Source of the DNA: a virus | DNA: 64,000 nt | Reading direction: 5' to 3' (one strand) | IMG/VR virus record: IMGVR_UViG_3300006737_000020 | Coordinates: 1 to 64,000 of that record | Part shown: piece after piece, positions 1 to 7,342 of the stretch | Position numbering within the stretch: the stretch's first letter is position 1 | How the letters are laid out: every line of letters starts with the position of its first letter | Translations under genes and position numbers: made by a program | The notes under the pieces: model-generated | What the model was told of the DNA's origin: nothing | Seen by the model: the letters and a program-made list of their open reading frames with translations, nothing else | Databases searched by the model: none

Positions 1-738
1 ATTTTGATTGGCAATACCTGTTATAACTGAATCATATCTTAATCCAACATATGCTTCATTCAACTCTAATGTATAATGTAATACTGTTTTGCCTTTCTTG
101 ACCGCATCTGCTCCGACATTCATTAATGCCCATGATTTACCAATTCCTGCAGGAGCAACCATTACACCAAGTTCACCTTTACCTAAACCACCATCTGTTA
201 GTTCATTTATAACTTCCCATGGAGTAGGTTGTACATCTCTAACTGCATCTGTATATCGTTCATCTATACTTGTCATATAATCATGTCCAATATCTTTATC
301 CGCTCCAGCTTTTAAAGCTTCATCAACTTTTGCTTTGATCCCATCATAGTCACCATTCTTTAATAATTCTACAGATCCTAAAATAGCTTTTTTAATTTCT
401 TGGTTTTTACAAAAATCCATTGCCTGATCTTTGATATATTCTAAATCAGGTGATTCTGTATATTTCCATGCATCCTTAAGATGTGCAACTACTTGTTCTT
501 TTAGTACATCATGGTCAACTTTTTCAAGTTTAACTTTCATCACTTCCAATGTAGGAGATGATTTATATTCTTTAAAGTATTCTAAAATTGTATCTATAAT
601 CCAGGCATTGGCATCAGATTCAAAATAACCTGAGACCATAATATCTGAAATTTGTTGTAGGAATGATTTATCTACTAGTAATGCTGTAATTACCTTTATC
701 TGAAATGCGTATCCGTACGAACTTAATCTATCTGTCAT
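1..738 (-). CDS. 41: Replicative DNA helicase, DnaB/gp41-like, partial (C-terminus off window)
   Basis: The reading frame opens with ATG at 738 and runs without a stop through base 1, giving 246 residues of an incomplete protein. A helical N-terminal region (about 1-140) precedes a RecA-fold ATPase core that starts near residue 170. The Walker A motif APAGIGKS is at about 195-202, followed by a strand reading TVLHYTLELNE, typical of DnaB-family helicases. DnaB/gp41 helicases unwind the replication fork as a hexameric ring on the lagging strand. Walker B and the later motifs lie beyond the window. It is the last gene seen after ssDNA-binding protein, UvsX and exonuclease, which fits a replication module. 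DnaB-like helicase is a firm call; orthology to T4 gp41 in particular is inferred. Confidence 0.88.
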   Translation of the reverse strand, partial: MTDRLSSYGYAFQIKVITALLVDKSFLQQISDIMVSGYFESDANAWIIDTILEYFKEYKSSPTLEVMKVKLEKVDHDVLKEQVVAHLKDAWKYTESPDLEYIKDQAMDFCKNQEIKKAILGSVELLKNGDYDGIKAKVDEALKAGADKDIGHDYMTSIDERYTDAVRDVQPTPWEVINELTDGGLGKGELGVMVAPAGIGKSWALMNVGADAVKKGKTVLHYTLELNEAYVGLRYDSVITGIANQN

Positions 739-740
739 AC

Positions 741-753
741 TTTAATATAATAA
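741..753 (-). promoter_or_regulatory. Weak variant of the recurrent promoter-like motif, upstream of the helicase
   Basis: The coding strand reads TTATTATATTAAA and ends three bases before the helicase ATG. It matches the right half of the window-wide motif YATATTTATAWTAAA but not the left half. The terminase gene has the same variant. Promoter function is inferred from recurrence only. Confidence 0.3.
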
Positions 754-769
754 TTTTTTTTCTAAAATC

Positions 770-1840
770 CTAATCTTTTCGCATTTGAATATACGCGTTA
801 AGAGTATTAAATGATGTTGCAAGCCAAGTATCTAAATCTTTAATGACTGTATACATTTTATCTTGCATAAACATCTTTTTAAATTGGAATGTATTTAACT
901 TATCTACTGTTCCTGTAACCTTATCATGTATCATCATCTTTATAGAACCGGCAATATCAACCTCTTTGAGTTGCATAAGAGAATGGTTCAAGTCAACCTG
1001 GTCCTCTGATTCTACTACGGACTTATAGATTTTGTAGCGACCTTCATCTGCTCCATCTTTTGCATGATTTATAATTTCATGTATTGGTACATGTCTATTT
1101 TCTGTAATCATTGGAAAAAATTTCTTCAATGATTTTAATGCAACTCCTTTAACTCCAGGAATATTATCTGACTTATCACCTAGGAATGTTCTATATAATA
1201 AATAATTTGAAGCGTTAATTCCAAATTCTTCTTGCATTAATCTTGGATTGTACATTTTCTTTTTGATTGGACTCCAAACAGATATCCTATCATTTACTAA
1301 TTGTAAAAAATCTCTATCTGTAGATACAATTTGTACTTTTTGATTTGGTTCTGTATATACTTCGTTTGCAATATATGCTATCGCATCATCAGCCTCAATA
1401 TTATCAACCGCTAACATTGTAATTGGTAAACAATTTAAATATTCAACTAATCTACCAAATTGTTTTTTCATGGAATCTGACTCATCTTCTTGTGTTGCAA
1501 ATTCTTTATATCTGTTAAATGCTGTTTTTACAGCTCTATTTGCTTTATAATCTGGATAAATCTTTTTTCTACGTTTAGATCCACCTTTACCATCAAAACA
1601 AACAATTACTCTTGTCGGCTTTAATAAACGAATATTTGCAGCTAATGATCTTAAAAATCCTGTAACACCACCAATATGATCTCCATCATCATTTAATGCA
1701 GGAACTGCGGAGAATACTCTAATAAAGGTATTAAGACCATCGAGTATTAATATCTTACTATTAATATCCGATGGTCTACCTTCTTGATGTTCCCTAACAA
1801 CATCTTGGAAAAACTTTTGAAGTTGCTTATGATTCTTCAT
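770..1840 (-). CDS. 5'-3' exonuclease / RNase H-type flap nuclease
   Basis: The 356-residue protein has the FEN/5'-3' exonuclease layout. An N-terminal strand with a metal-binding Asp (ILILDGLNTF, Asp34) is followed by a basic stretch with KRRKKIYPDYKANR. Next come an acidic cluster (DNIEADDAIAY), the STDRDFLQL motif and a helix-hairpin-helix region containing FLGDKSDNIPGVKG. In T4 the homologous RNase H removes RNA primers and flaps from Okazaki fragments. The start overlaps the end of the upstream uvsX-like gene by 14 bases, so the two are probably translationally coupled. A separate 5' nuclease gene is in keeping with the polymerase in this window, which lacks any such domain. Family assignment is firm; the match to T4 RNase H rather than to a Pol I-type exonuclease is less certain. 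Confidence 0.9.
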   Translation of the reverse strand: MKNHKQLQKFFQDVVREHQEGRPSDINSKILILDGLNTFIRVFSAVPALNDDGDHIGGVTGFLRSLAANIRLLKPTRVIVCFDGKGGSKRRKKIYPDYKANRAVKTAFNRYKEFATQEDESDSMKKQFGRLVEYLNCLPITMLAVDNIEADDAIAYIANEVYTEPNQKVQIVSTDRDFLQLVNDRISVWSPIKKKMYNPRLMQEEFGINASNYLLYRTFLGDKSDNIPGVKGVALKSLKKFFPMITENRHVPIHEIINHAKDGADEGRYKIYKSVVESEDQVDLNHSLMQLKEVDIAGSIKMMIHDKVTGTVDKLNTFQFKKMFMQDKMYTVIKDLDTWLATSFNTLNAYIQMRKD

Positions 1841-2981
1841 TCACGAATTCTTCATCTATTTCAACATCATCTATTCCAATATTGTCACCAGGTTTGTATG
1901 TTAATATATACGCATTACAAATAGCATTGTATATCTCATCCTTCAATTCCGGATCAGCTTCAAGTTTACCTTGAAAGTCTTTTGATAAGAATTTTACATC
2001 TGTACCATCTGCTTTTGTATATGTATACCACGCACCTGCTGTACTCACCAATTTATGTTGTTTCATAACATTTAACCAGCCACCAAAATTATCTATTCCA
2101 CTTTCAAAGTAAATATCATAATCGATAGTCTTTAAAGGTGGACCCATTCTATTTTTAATAACTTGGCATCTAGTTTTGATACCAACAGTTTGATCAACGC
2201 CATCTTTTTTGACTTTGATTTGCCCTACTGATTTCAATCGTAACCGTACTGATGAGTGAAATGGAATTGCTTTTCCACCACTTGTTGTCCAAGGATCACC
2301 AAATGCTACACCTAGTCTTGAACGAAGCTGATTAGTAAACAATAAGGCAATTCGTTGTCTACCAATAAGATTTGTAATCTTACGCATACCTTTTGATAAT
2401 ATGATAGCTTTGGACGTTGCCCAACCATCTTTATCATAATCTGCTGCTTGCTCAATCTTTGTTGAAGCACCCATTACTGAATCAACGACAATTGTTACCA
2501 ATCGGTCTTTGTTAGATTTTCTAACTGATTCAATAATACTTTCAATTGCTTCAAAGATATCTTCAATAGCATCTAATGGAACATAGAGCATTTTTTCCAG
2601 GTCTAATCCAATTGCTTCGAGAAACTCTCTACTAACTGCATTTTCTGTATCAATATAAACGGCTAACCCACCTTGCTTTTGCGTATCTGCTAAAGCATGA
2701 GCTGCCAATAATGATTTACCTGAAGCTTCTAATCCTGTTATCTCAGTTATTCTGCCAACTGGAAAACCTCCATTTTGTCTATTTGAGATTGCTAAATCTA
2801 GCATAGAAGAGCCTGTACCTACCCAACCACCTACTTCACTAGGTGAATCTGTATCTCCGTCTAGGAAATATGCAACTTTATAGTTAGTATTTTTAAATTT
2901 CTTGTTAAGTCCTTCTCTAATACTTTCTCCTAAAGCTGTTGCTAGCTCGTCTGCTTGTTGTGCTTTACTTTTCTTTGCCAT
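1827..2981 (-). CDS. uvsX: UvsX/RecA-like recombinase
   Basis: The protein has 384 residues, close to T4 UvsX. The RecA core shows Walker A GLEASGKS at about 83-90, the strand AVYIDTENAVSREF typical of RecA (DTE), a Walker B-like strand LVTIVVDSVMG, and the L2-adjacent segment FTNQLRSRLGVAFGDP followed by TTSGGKAIPFHSS. RecA-family recombinases form filaments on ssDNA and drive strand exchange; in T4 this starts recombination-dependent replication. The gene lies between the ssDNA-binding protein gene (15-base gap) and the 5' nuclease gene (14-base overlap), so the three form one operon. The coding-strand leader has AAAGG before the ATG. Confidence 0.93.
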   Translation of the reverse strand: MAKKSKAQQADELATALGESIREGLNKKFKNTNYKVAYFLDGDTDSPSEVGGWVGTGSSMLDLAISNRQNGGFPVGRITEITGLEASGKSLLAAHALADTQKQGGLAVYIDTENAVSREFLEAIGLDLEKMLYVPLDAIEDIFEAIESIIESVRKSNKDRLVTIVVDSVMGASTKIEQAADYDKDGWATSKAIILSKGMRKITNLIGRQRIALLFTNQLRSRLGVAFGDPWTTSGGKAIPFHSSVRLRLKSVGQIKVKKDGVDQTVGIKTRCQVIKNRMGPPLKTIDYDIYFESGIDNFGGWLNVMKQHKLVSTAGAWYTYTKADGTDVKFLSKDFQGKLEADPELKDEIYNAICNAYILTYKPGDNIGIDDVEIDEEFVNEES

Positions 2982-2996
2982 ATATAACCTTTAATT

Positions 2997-3779
2997 TTAT
3001 TCATTAAACAAATCATCAAATGCTGCTGAAACATCATCTACTTTGTTAACACCTTCTTTAACTGCATCTTCTTTCTTTGCTACTGGTTCTGCTGGTGTAG
3101 ATGCAGGATCTGTAGTTGCATCATCTCCATCTGGATTCAACCAATTTGCTAAAGCTTCTTTTAATTCATCATATGATGGCTCTTTAAAAATATCTTTAAG
3201 ATTAGGTTGATTCTTTGCACAAGCTTCTGCAACATTTTTGTCTTCAGTTAAAGCTGTAACATTAGGCTTTACTCTAATTGCTGTTTTAGGAAATTGTCCT
3301 GGACCTTCTGCTGGTGTAAATTCAACTAAGATATCTCTACCATTCATTGGATCTGTAATGTCACCATAATCTGGATCAGCTATTACTCCTAAAAGTTCTT
3401 GATAAACTAGTTTACCAAATCCCCAAAATTTAACACCTTCTGATTCTTTTCCTCTAACTAATACAGGAACATAAGTTCTCATTTTAGGTTCCATTTTCTT
3501 ACCTAATTTCCATTCGTCTGAATTACCAGAAGATTTTAATTTTTCAGAAAATTCAACAACTGGATCTGGTCTACCATGAGTTACTGGTGATAAAAAGTTT
3601 TTCTTACCTAAGTCATAGTGAAAGTACAATTCATTGAATGGATTGTCTTTGTTGTGCTGATAAGGTACGATTCTGATTATTTGTTTGCCTGGTTCAGGCT
3701 TCCATAAGTTTGACGTTCTATTATTCGTCGTTTGTAATTGATTAAGCTTTGCCTTAATCGCGTCTAAGTTAATTGCCAT
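2997..3779 (-). CDS. 32: Single-stranded DNA-binding protein, gp32-like
   Basis: The 260-residue protein has the gp32 pattern. A short basic N-terminal arm is followed by an OB-fold core beginning NLWKPEPGKQIIRIVPY and including FPKTAIRVKPN. A proline-, alanine- and acid-rich linker follows, ending in an acidic tail (DDVSAAFDDLFNE) of the kind that recruits partner proteins in gp32 and SSB. I do not see the His-Cys3 zinc cluster of T4 gp32 in the core, so this version is probably zinc-free. It protects ssDNA and loads UvsX and helicase partners. It sits directly upstream of uvsX and is preceded by a 199-base AU-rich leader with hairpins, described separately. An AAGGA ribosome binding site lies 8-10 bases before ATG. 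Confidence 0.85.
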   Translation of the reverse strand: MAINLDAIKAKLNQLQTTNNRTSNLWKPEPGKQIIRIVPYQHNKDNPFNELYFHYDLGKKNFLSPVTHGRPDPVVEFSEKLKSSGNSDEWKLGKKMEPKMRTYVPVLVRGKESEGVKFWGFGKLVYQELLGVIADPDYGDITDPMNGRDILVEFTPAEGPGQFPKTAIRVKPNVTALTEDKNVAEACAKNQPNLKDIFKEPSYDELKEALANWLNPDGDDATTDPASTPAEPVAKKEDAVKEGVNKVDDVSAAFDDLFNE

Positions 3780-3935
3780 TTTTTTATTCCTTTTTTTTAA
3801 TGGTTAATAATTAATAATTAATATAACAACTTTATTTCAGTAATCCTAATGATTTATCAAAAAAGTTGTAAAAAAGTTTTTATTTTTTATTTTTTAATTT
3901 TGAGTTTAATTATGGCTAAACTCTAATCCTTTTTA
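3780..3935 (-). promoter_or_regulatory. Long structured AU-rich 5' leader of the ssDNA-binding protein gene
   Basis: Between the promoter-like motif at 3936-3950 and the ATG at 3779 the mRNA strand holds a 7-bp hairpin (arms 3902-3908 and 3917-3923), then a long A/U-only stretch (about 3872-3900), then an 8-bp stem (arms 3826-3833 and 3862-3869), then the ribosome binding site. T4 gene 32 mRNA is known to be autoregulated by gp32 binding from an upstream pseudoknot across an unstructured AU-rich operator. The layout here is similar, but the function is inferred. Confidence 0.5.
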
Positions 3936-3950
3936 TTTAATATAAATATA
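3936..3950 (-). promoter_or_regulatory. Promoter-like motif upstream of ssb/uvsX/exonuclease operon
   Basis: The coding strand reads TATATTTATATTAAA, a full match to the recurrent YATATTTATAWTAAA motif. It lies about 160 bases before the ssDNA-binding protein start and just after the end of the preceding gene. Confidence 0.55.
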
Positions 3951-3978
3951 ATGAAAATATTTCATATATCCTAATTTT

Positions 3979-4296
3979 TTATTCAAATTCTCCAAGTGCA
4001 TCTTGCATTGTAGTTATTAAAGCATTTTCTTCAGTACTTGAAAGCTTTGTACCATCTAAATATTTATCATATTCTTTTTCTAAACCTGTATCTTCAATAT
4101 ACTGATTTAATATTTCTAATGAATTTTCATCACTATAGTCGTAAATTGAATTATATACAGCTTGAACTTTTGGGTTTGCATTTTCTTTTATTAAAGTAGC
4201 ATCATTGCTTCTTGTTTTACCTTCAAACAATTGTTTGTATTTTTTACCTAAATTCATTTTTTTTTGTTCTTTTTTATAGTGTTCTGAATATCCCAT
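3979..4296 (-). CDS. Small protein with LFE|G capsid-targeting-like leader, function unknown
   Basis: This is a 105-residue charged, helical protein that I do not recognise. Its key feature is MNLGKKYKQLFEGK starting at Met14, nearly the same as the start of the head-cluster protein encoded at 35176-35592 (MNLKKQYQRLFEGR). LFE followed by G fits the T4 prohead protease rule L-x-E|G, so the N-terminus may be a capsid-targeting leader removed during head maturation. The annotated start overlaps the upstream stop as TAATG, which supports Met1; the conserved leader would instead favour Met14 (base 4257). It sits between replication genes. If the leader reading is right, the product is packaged in the head although the gene lies outside the head cluster. 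Confidence 0.65.
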   Translation of the reverse strand: MGYSEHYKKEQKKMNLGKKYKQLFEGKTRSNDATLIKENANPKVQAVYNSIYDYSDENSLEILNQYIEDTGLEKEYDKYLDGTKLSSTEENALITTMQDALGEFE

Positions 4297-4688
4297 TATA
4301 CATCAAATCTTTTATATAACTCTAATACTATTCTACGGTATCCTTCATTATTAGTTAAGAGTAAACTATTTTTATAATTTTCCCATGCAATAATAAATGT
4401 TTTATCTAGAACTCCATTATTAACTGTTTTAATAATTTCATTTAATGCATTAACTGTATACAATGTATTTGTATCTTTCTTTCTATGTATTAAAATTGTA
4501 TTAGGTGTTTTTTTGTAATCTTCTTTAGGATCTACATTGTATGTAACATAAACATCATTTGGCTTATCTGCATCATTAAACACAAAGATTTTTTTCTCTA
4601 CGATTGTGTAACTTTTTTTAACATAATCGACTATGAGATTTAAATCCTTTCTATGAGCGAATGTACATAATAAATTTGTTCTTGCCAA
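4296..4688 (-). CDS. Conserved-looking phage protein of unknown function
   Basis: The 130-residue protein has an alternating strand and helix pattern: a hydrophobic start (NLLCTFAHRKDLNLIVDYV), a central strand-rich part with TILIHRKKDTNTLYTVNALN, and a C-terminal helix. I do not recognise a characterised family. The IHRKK-NTLYT-NALN block resembles, from memory, uncharacterised proteins of marine phages. A promoter-like motif stands 27 bases upstream and the stop overlaps the next start (TAATG), so it heads a two-gene unit with the 105-residue leader protein. Confidence 0.7.
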   Translation of the reverse strand: MARTNLLCTFAHRKDLNLIVDYVKKSYTIVEKKIFVFNDADKPNDVYVTYNVDPKEDYKKTPNTILIHRKKDTNTLYTVNALNEIIKTVNNGVLDKTFIIAWENYKNSLLLTNNEGYRRIVLELYKRFDV

Positions 4689-4709
4689 AATCTTCTTCCT
4701 GTTTATTAT

Positions 4710-4724
4710 TCTATTATAAATATC
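4710..4724 (-). promoter_or_regulatory. Promoter-like motif
   Basis: The coding strand reads GATATTTATAATAGA, one or two positions off the window consensus. It lies about 27 bases before the ATG at 4688. Confidence 0.5.
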
Positions 4725-4751
4725 AACTTTTATACTGAAACCTATAGTCTC

Positions 4752-5942
4752 TTAACCAAATATTGTTTTTAGATTACCTTTAATAGATCCTCCTGAAACA
4801 TTTAATGCATCTGCAGATTCTGAATCTATGGCAGTAATATCTATTTTATGAAAATGTACATCTGCTTTTCCTGGAATTACATTTGCAATATATCCCATTT
4901 GTCCTGGTTTGCTACCATATTTATTTGCTGCAAGCATTTGTAATACTTGTACTGCAAGTTCATCAGGTGTTGATGATTTAGATAATCTATTAACATTTAT
5001 CTCTACTTTTGACTTTCGACCTGAAGCTTCAAAAGATTTTTCCATATCATCAAATACTGAATTGGCATTCTTTATCATATCTGTAAATATACTATCTGAT
5101 CCGAATATTTCTTCTAATTTTTCTAATCCTGGTAAATTTAGAAAAGTAAATAAAGAAGTTCCTGCTTCTACTATATGTTTTTTACCAAATGTTATTTCTG
5201 TTATTGGATTAGCCACAGACCCCTCCTTAAAAGCTTTTGTTAATGCATGTATTCCAAATATATTTTGCACAATTCTTCTTTCTAGTTTCATGTCTGACCA
5301 CCTACCTAATCCAGTAATTCTAGAATGACTAGGATATGATTTTACTTCAACAGCCTTTTTGTCTATTCTTAAATCGGGTGCACCTGAGCCTTCTTGAGTA
5401 GTATCTTCTGCTCTATTTGCCGAACCTTGTTGGAAATTAAACAACCAATACAATGCAATCTCACCTTTACCTATAATTGCTAGATTATTATTTTCTGCCC
5501 ATAATTCCTCAAATATTTCAATATCTTCTTTTTGCCATGCACCTACTAATGGTCCTGAATCGTTTGGTACACTATATTTACCTTTTACCATTGGAATTAC
5601 TTGAACTTGTAATCTTCTTTTGATTGCCTCATCATAATCAGTTGATGTTCCTGTACGTTCTTTTTCCTCTGATTGAGTAGTATCAACATCTAGTTCATCT
5701 TTGCCTGGTATAAATTGATCGTCTGCTGGTGCTTCTTTTACAGGCTTTGCATCATTAAATGCTTGGTCTAATTGAAAATCATCTTCTGTTAATGATTTGA
5801 TAATAGGTATTGCATTTATTCCTTGTTCTATTAACACTTCTTTTAAAACATGGAGCTCGTCTTGGTTATATGGTTTTATCGCATAACCATTAGGTAGTCT
5901 GTAAAACCACTCTGTTAATATGTCATTTACGTTTCTTTGCAT
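4752..5942 (-). CDS. Putative PD-(D/E)XK-fold protein with N-terminal adaptor-like segment
   Basis: The 396-residue protein begins with a compact segment (residues 1-45, DILTEWFYRLPNGYAI then NQDELHVLKEVLIEQG). An acidic, low-complexity linker (about 60-100) follows. A middle domain (about 110-240) carries GEIALYW (Glu161), then APDLRIDKKAVEVKSY with Asp190, Glu199 and Lys201. A helical Glu followed by PD and E-x-K is the signature of the PD-(D/E)XK nuclease fold. Residues 250-396 are helical and unassigned. The start lies against a promoter-like motif with no visible Shine-Dalgarno sequence. The gene sits just after the DNA polymerase gene. A role in processing DNA (host DNA, packaging or recombination intermediates) is inferred from motif spacing only; the domain could be catalytically inactive. 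Confidence 0.6.
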   Translation of the reverse strand: MQRNVNDILTEWFYRLPNGYAIKPYNQDELHVLKEVLIEQGINAIPIIKSLTEDDFQLDQAFNDAKPVKEAPADDQFIPGKDELDVDTTQSEEKERTGTSTDYDEAIKRRLQVQVIPMVKGKYSVPNDSGPLVGAWQKEDIEIFEELWAENNNLAIIGKGEIALYWLFNFQQGSANRAEDTTQEGSGAPDLRIDKKAVEVKSYPSHSRITGLGRWSDMKLERRIVQNIFGIHALTKAFKEGSVANPITEITFGKKHIVEAGTSLFTFLNLPGLEKLEEIFGSDSIFTDMIKNANSVFDDMEKSFEASGRKSKVEINVNRLSKSSTPDELAVQVLQMLAANKYGSKPGQMGYIANVIPGKADVHFHKIDITAIDSESADALNVSGGSIKGNLKTIFG

Positions 5943-5956
5943 TTATTATAAATATG
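5942..5956 (-). promoter_or_regulatory. Promoter-like motif directly against a start codon
   Basis: The coding strand reads CATATTTATAATAAA with the final A being the first base of the ATG at 5942. A promoter -10 element here would place transcription start at or beside the start codon, giving a leaderless or nearly leaderless mRNA. No Shine-Dalgarno sequence is visible. Confidence 0.5.
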
Positions 5957-5959
5957 TAG

Positions 5960-7306
5960 TTAAACTACTTTCTCGGTCATATTTATCATGTCATGCATAG
6001 ATTTACCTGCTTTAATTTTAACTGGAAATTTATTATTTGTCATAGTATTCTTTAATTTAATAATTAGGTCTCTTCCGTCTTTAATATTAAAATCAAATAG
6101 CAATGAATCATATGTATATAAAATTAGTTTAGTATCATATGGTCCTAACAATGCATTTACTTCATTCATTACAGCCATATTATATTCAGTTTCCATACTT
6201 TGTAAATAATAATTAAATAATTTACTTGGGTTCATATCAGACATTGCAGTTTTAAATAACTTTCTTTTTAATATAGCTGTTTCCATATATCCTTTAGATT
6301 GGAATTCTTTCCACAATTTATAAGTAAAATCTTTTACTTTACCAAAGAATGTAATTTTTGCAAAATCTTTATCAACACCTCCATATAATAATCGGAATGA
6401 TATTTGTTTACTTTGTTCATATTCTTCTTCTGATAATTTATCTTTTCCAAAATATTGTTTACCTAAATATGTATGAACATTTTCTTTTCCAAAATCATAA
6501 TCTATAATATCTCCAATTAATCGTAAATGGTAAGAGTCATAGTCTAACTCTAATAACATACCATATTCATGTCTTGATATAAATGATTTTCTAGATCCAT
6601 CTATTTTATTTATGGCAGCATAATTTACACCACCATGTTTATTTGAAGGACGTCCTGTGGTTGTATAAATATTATATTCTGTATATGCCGTTTTTCCAAC
6701 TAAATTATTTGTTTGGAATTTTTCTACAAATTTATCATAATTAACTTTTAATCCATTTCTTTCAATTGCATATAAGTTATCTATAAATAATTCGTTATAA
6801 TAATCAAATCCATCTGTACGCTTAAATGTAGAATATGATTGTATAAATTTATTTTTCATTGCAGAACATCTTTCATAATGTTTAACTATAGGAACATAAT
6901 CATGCACATTGGTTTCATTATAGTACCATTTATTATACCAATCATGAGCATTTGTATCACAATCTTCTAATTGTAACATTTGATTTGATTGAAAATATTC
7001 AACTAAATCTGCATCATAGGTCTTATGATGGTAGAAATTTACAAAGCGTTTCTTCCCCAAAACATATATATCAGCCTTACTTGTAAGCCTGTTTAGATGT
7101 TCGGATTCTAGGCATATACAATCCTTATGACGGAATGGTACAATATATTCTTTTTTAGTATCCATAACATATATATAAACAAAACTTATTTCATTATTCA
7201 CATAATGTTTATATAAATCAGAAAATACTGGTATCCACAAACTATTAGATGTCTGTAATGCTTGATGTAGCTCTTGTAACCTTTTTTTGTCTTCTACAAT
7301 TTTCAT
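5960..7306 (-). CDS. polA: Family A DNA polymerase with degenerate exonuclease region
   Basis: The C-terminal 300 of 448 residues form a Pol I-type polymerase core. TTTGRPSN (215-222) matches the T-x-TGR-S block. Motif A is LDYDSYHLR with Asp255. Motif B has Lys300, Phe304 and Tyr308 in the K-3-F-3-Y spacing, followed by GG. Motif C is YTYDSLLFD with Asp400. Both catalytic Asp residues are present. The residue equivalent to E. coli Glu710 is His260, and the HDE of motif C reads YDS. Residues about 20-110 look like the remains of a 3'-5' exonuclease fold, but the DxE metal-binding motif is absent. There is no 5' nuclease domain. T4 itself uses a family B polymerase, so this is a different replication solution in a T4-like phage. 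Whether a separate proofreading subunit exists cannot be seen here. Confidence 0.85.
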   Translation of the reverse strand: MKIVEDKKRLQELHQALQTSNSLWIPVFSDLYKHYVNNEISFVYIYVMDTKKEYIVPFRHKDCICLESEHLNRLTSKADIYVLGKKRFVNFYHHKTYDADLVEYFQSNQMLQLEDCDTNAHDWYNKWYYNETNVHDYVPIVKHYERCSAMKNKFIQSYSTFKRTDGFDYYNELFIDNLYAIERNGLKVNYDKFVEKFQTNNLVGKTAYTEYNIYTTTGRPSNKHGGVNYAAINKIDGSRKSFISRHEYGMLLELDYDSYHLRLIGDIIDYDFGKENVHTYLGKQYFGKDKLSEEEYEQSKQISFRLLYGGVDKDFAKITFFGKVKDFTYKLWKEFQSKGYMETAILKRKLFKTAMSDMNPSKLFNYYLQSMETEYNMAVMNEVNALLGPYDTKLILYTYDSLLFDFNIKDGRDLIIKLKNTMTNNKFPVKIKAGKSMHDMINMTEKVV

Positions 7307-7342
7307 TAATTAATTATAATGAATTTTTTTCAAATAACCAAA

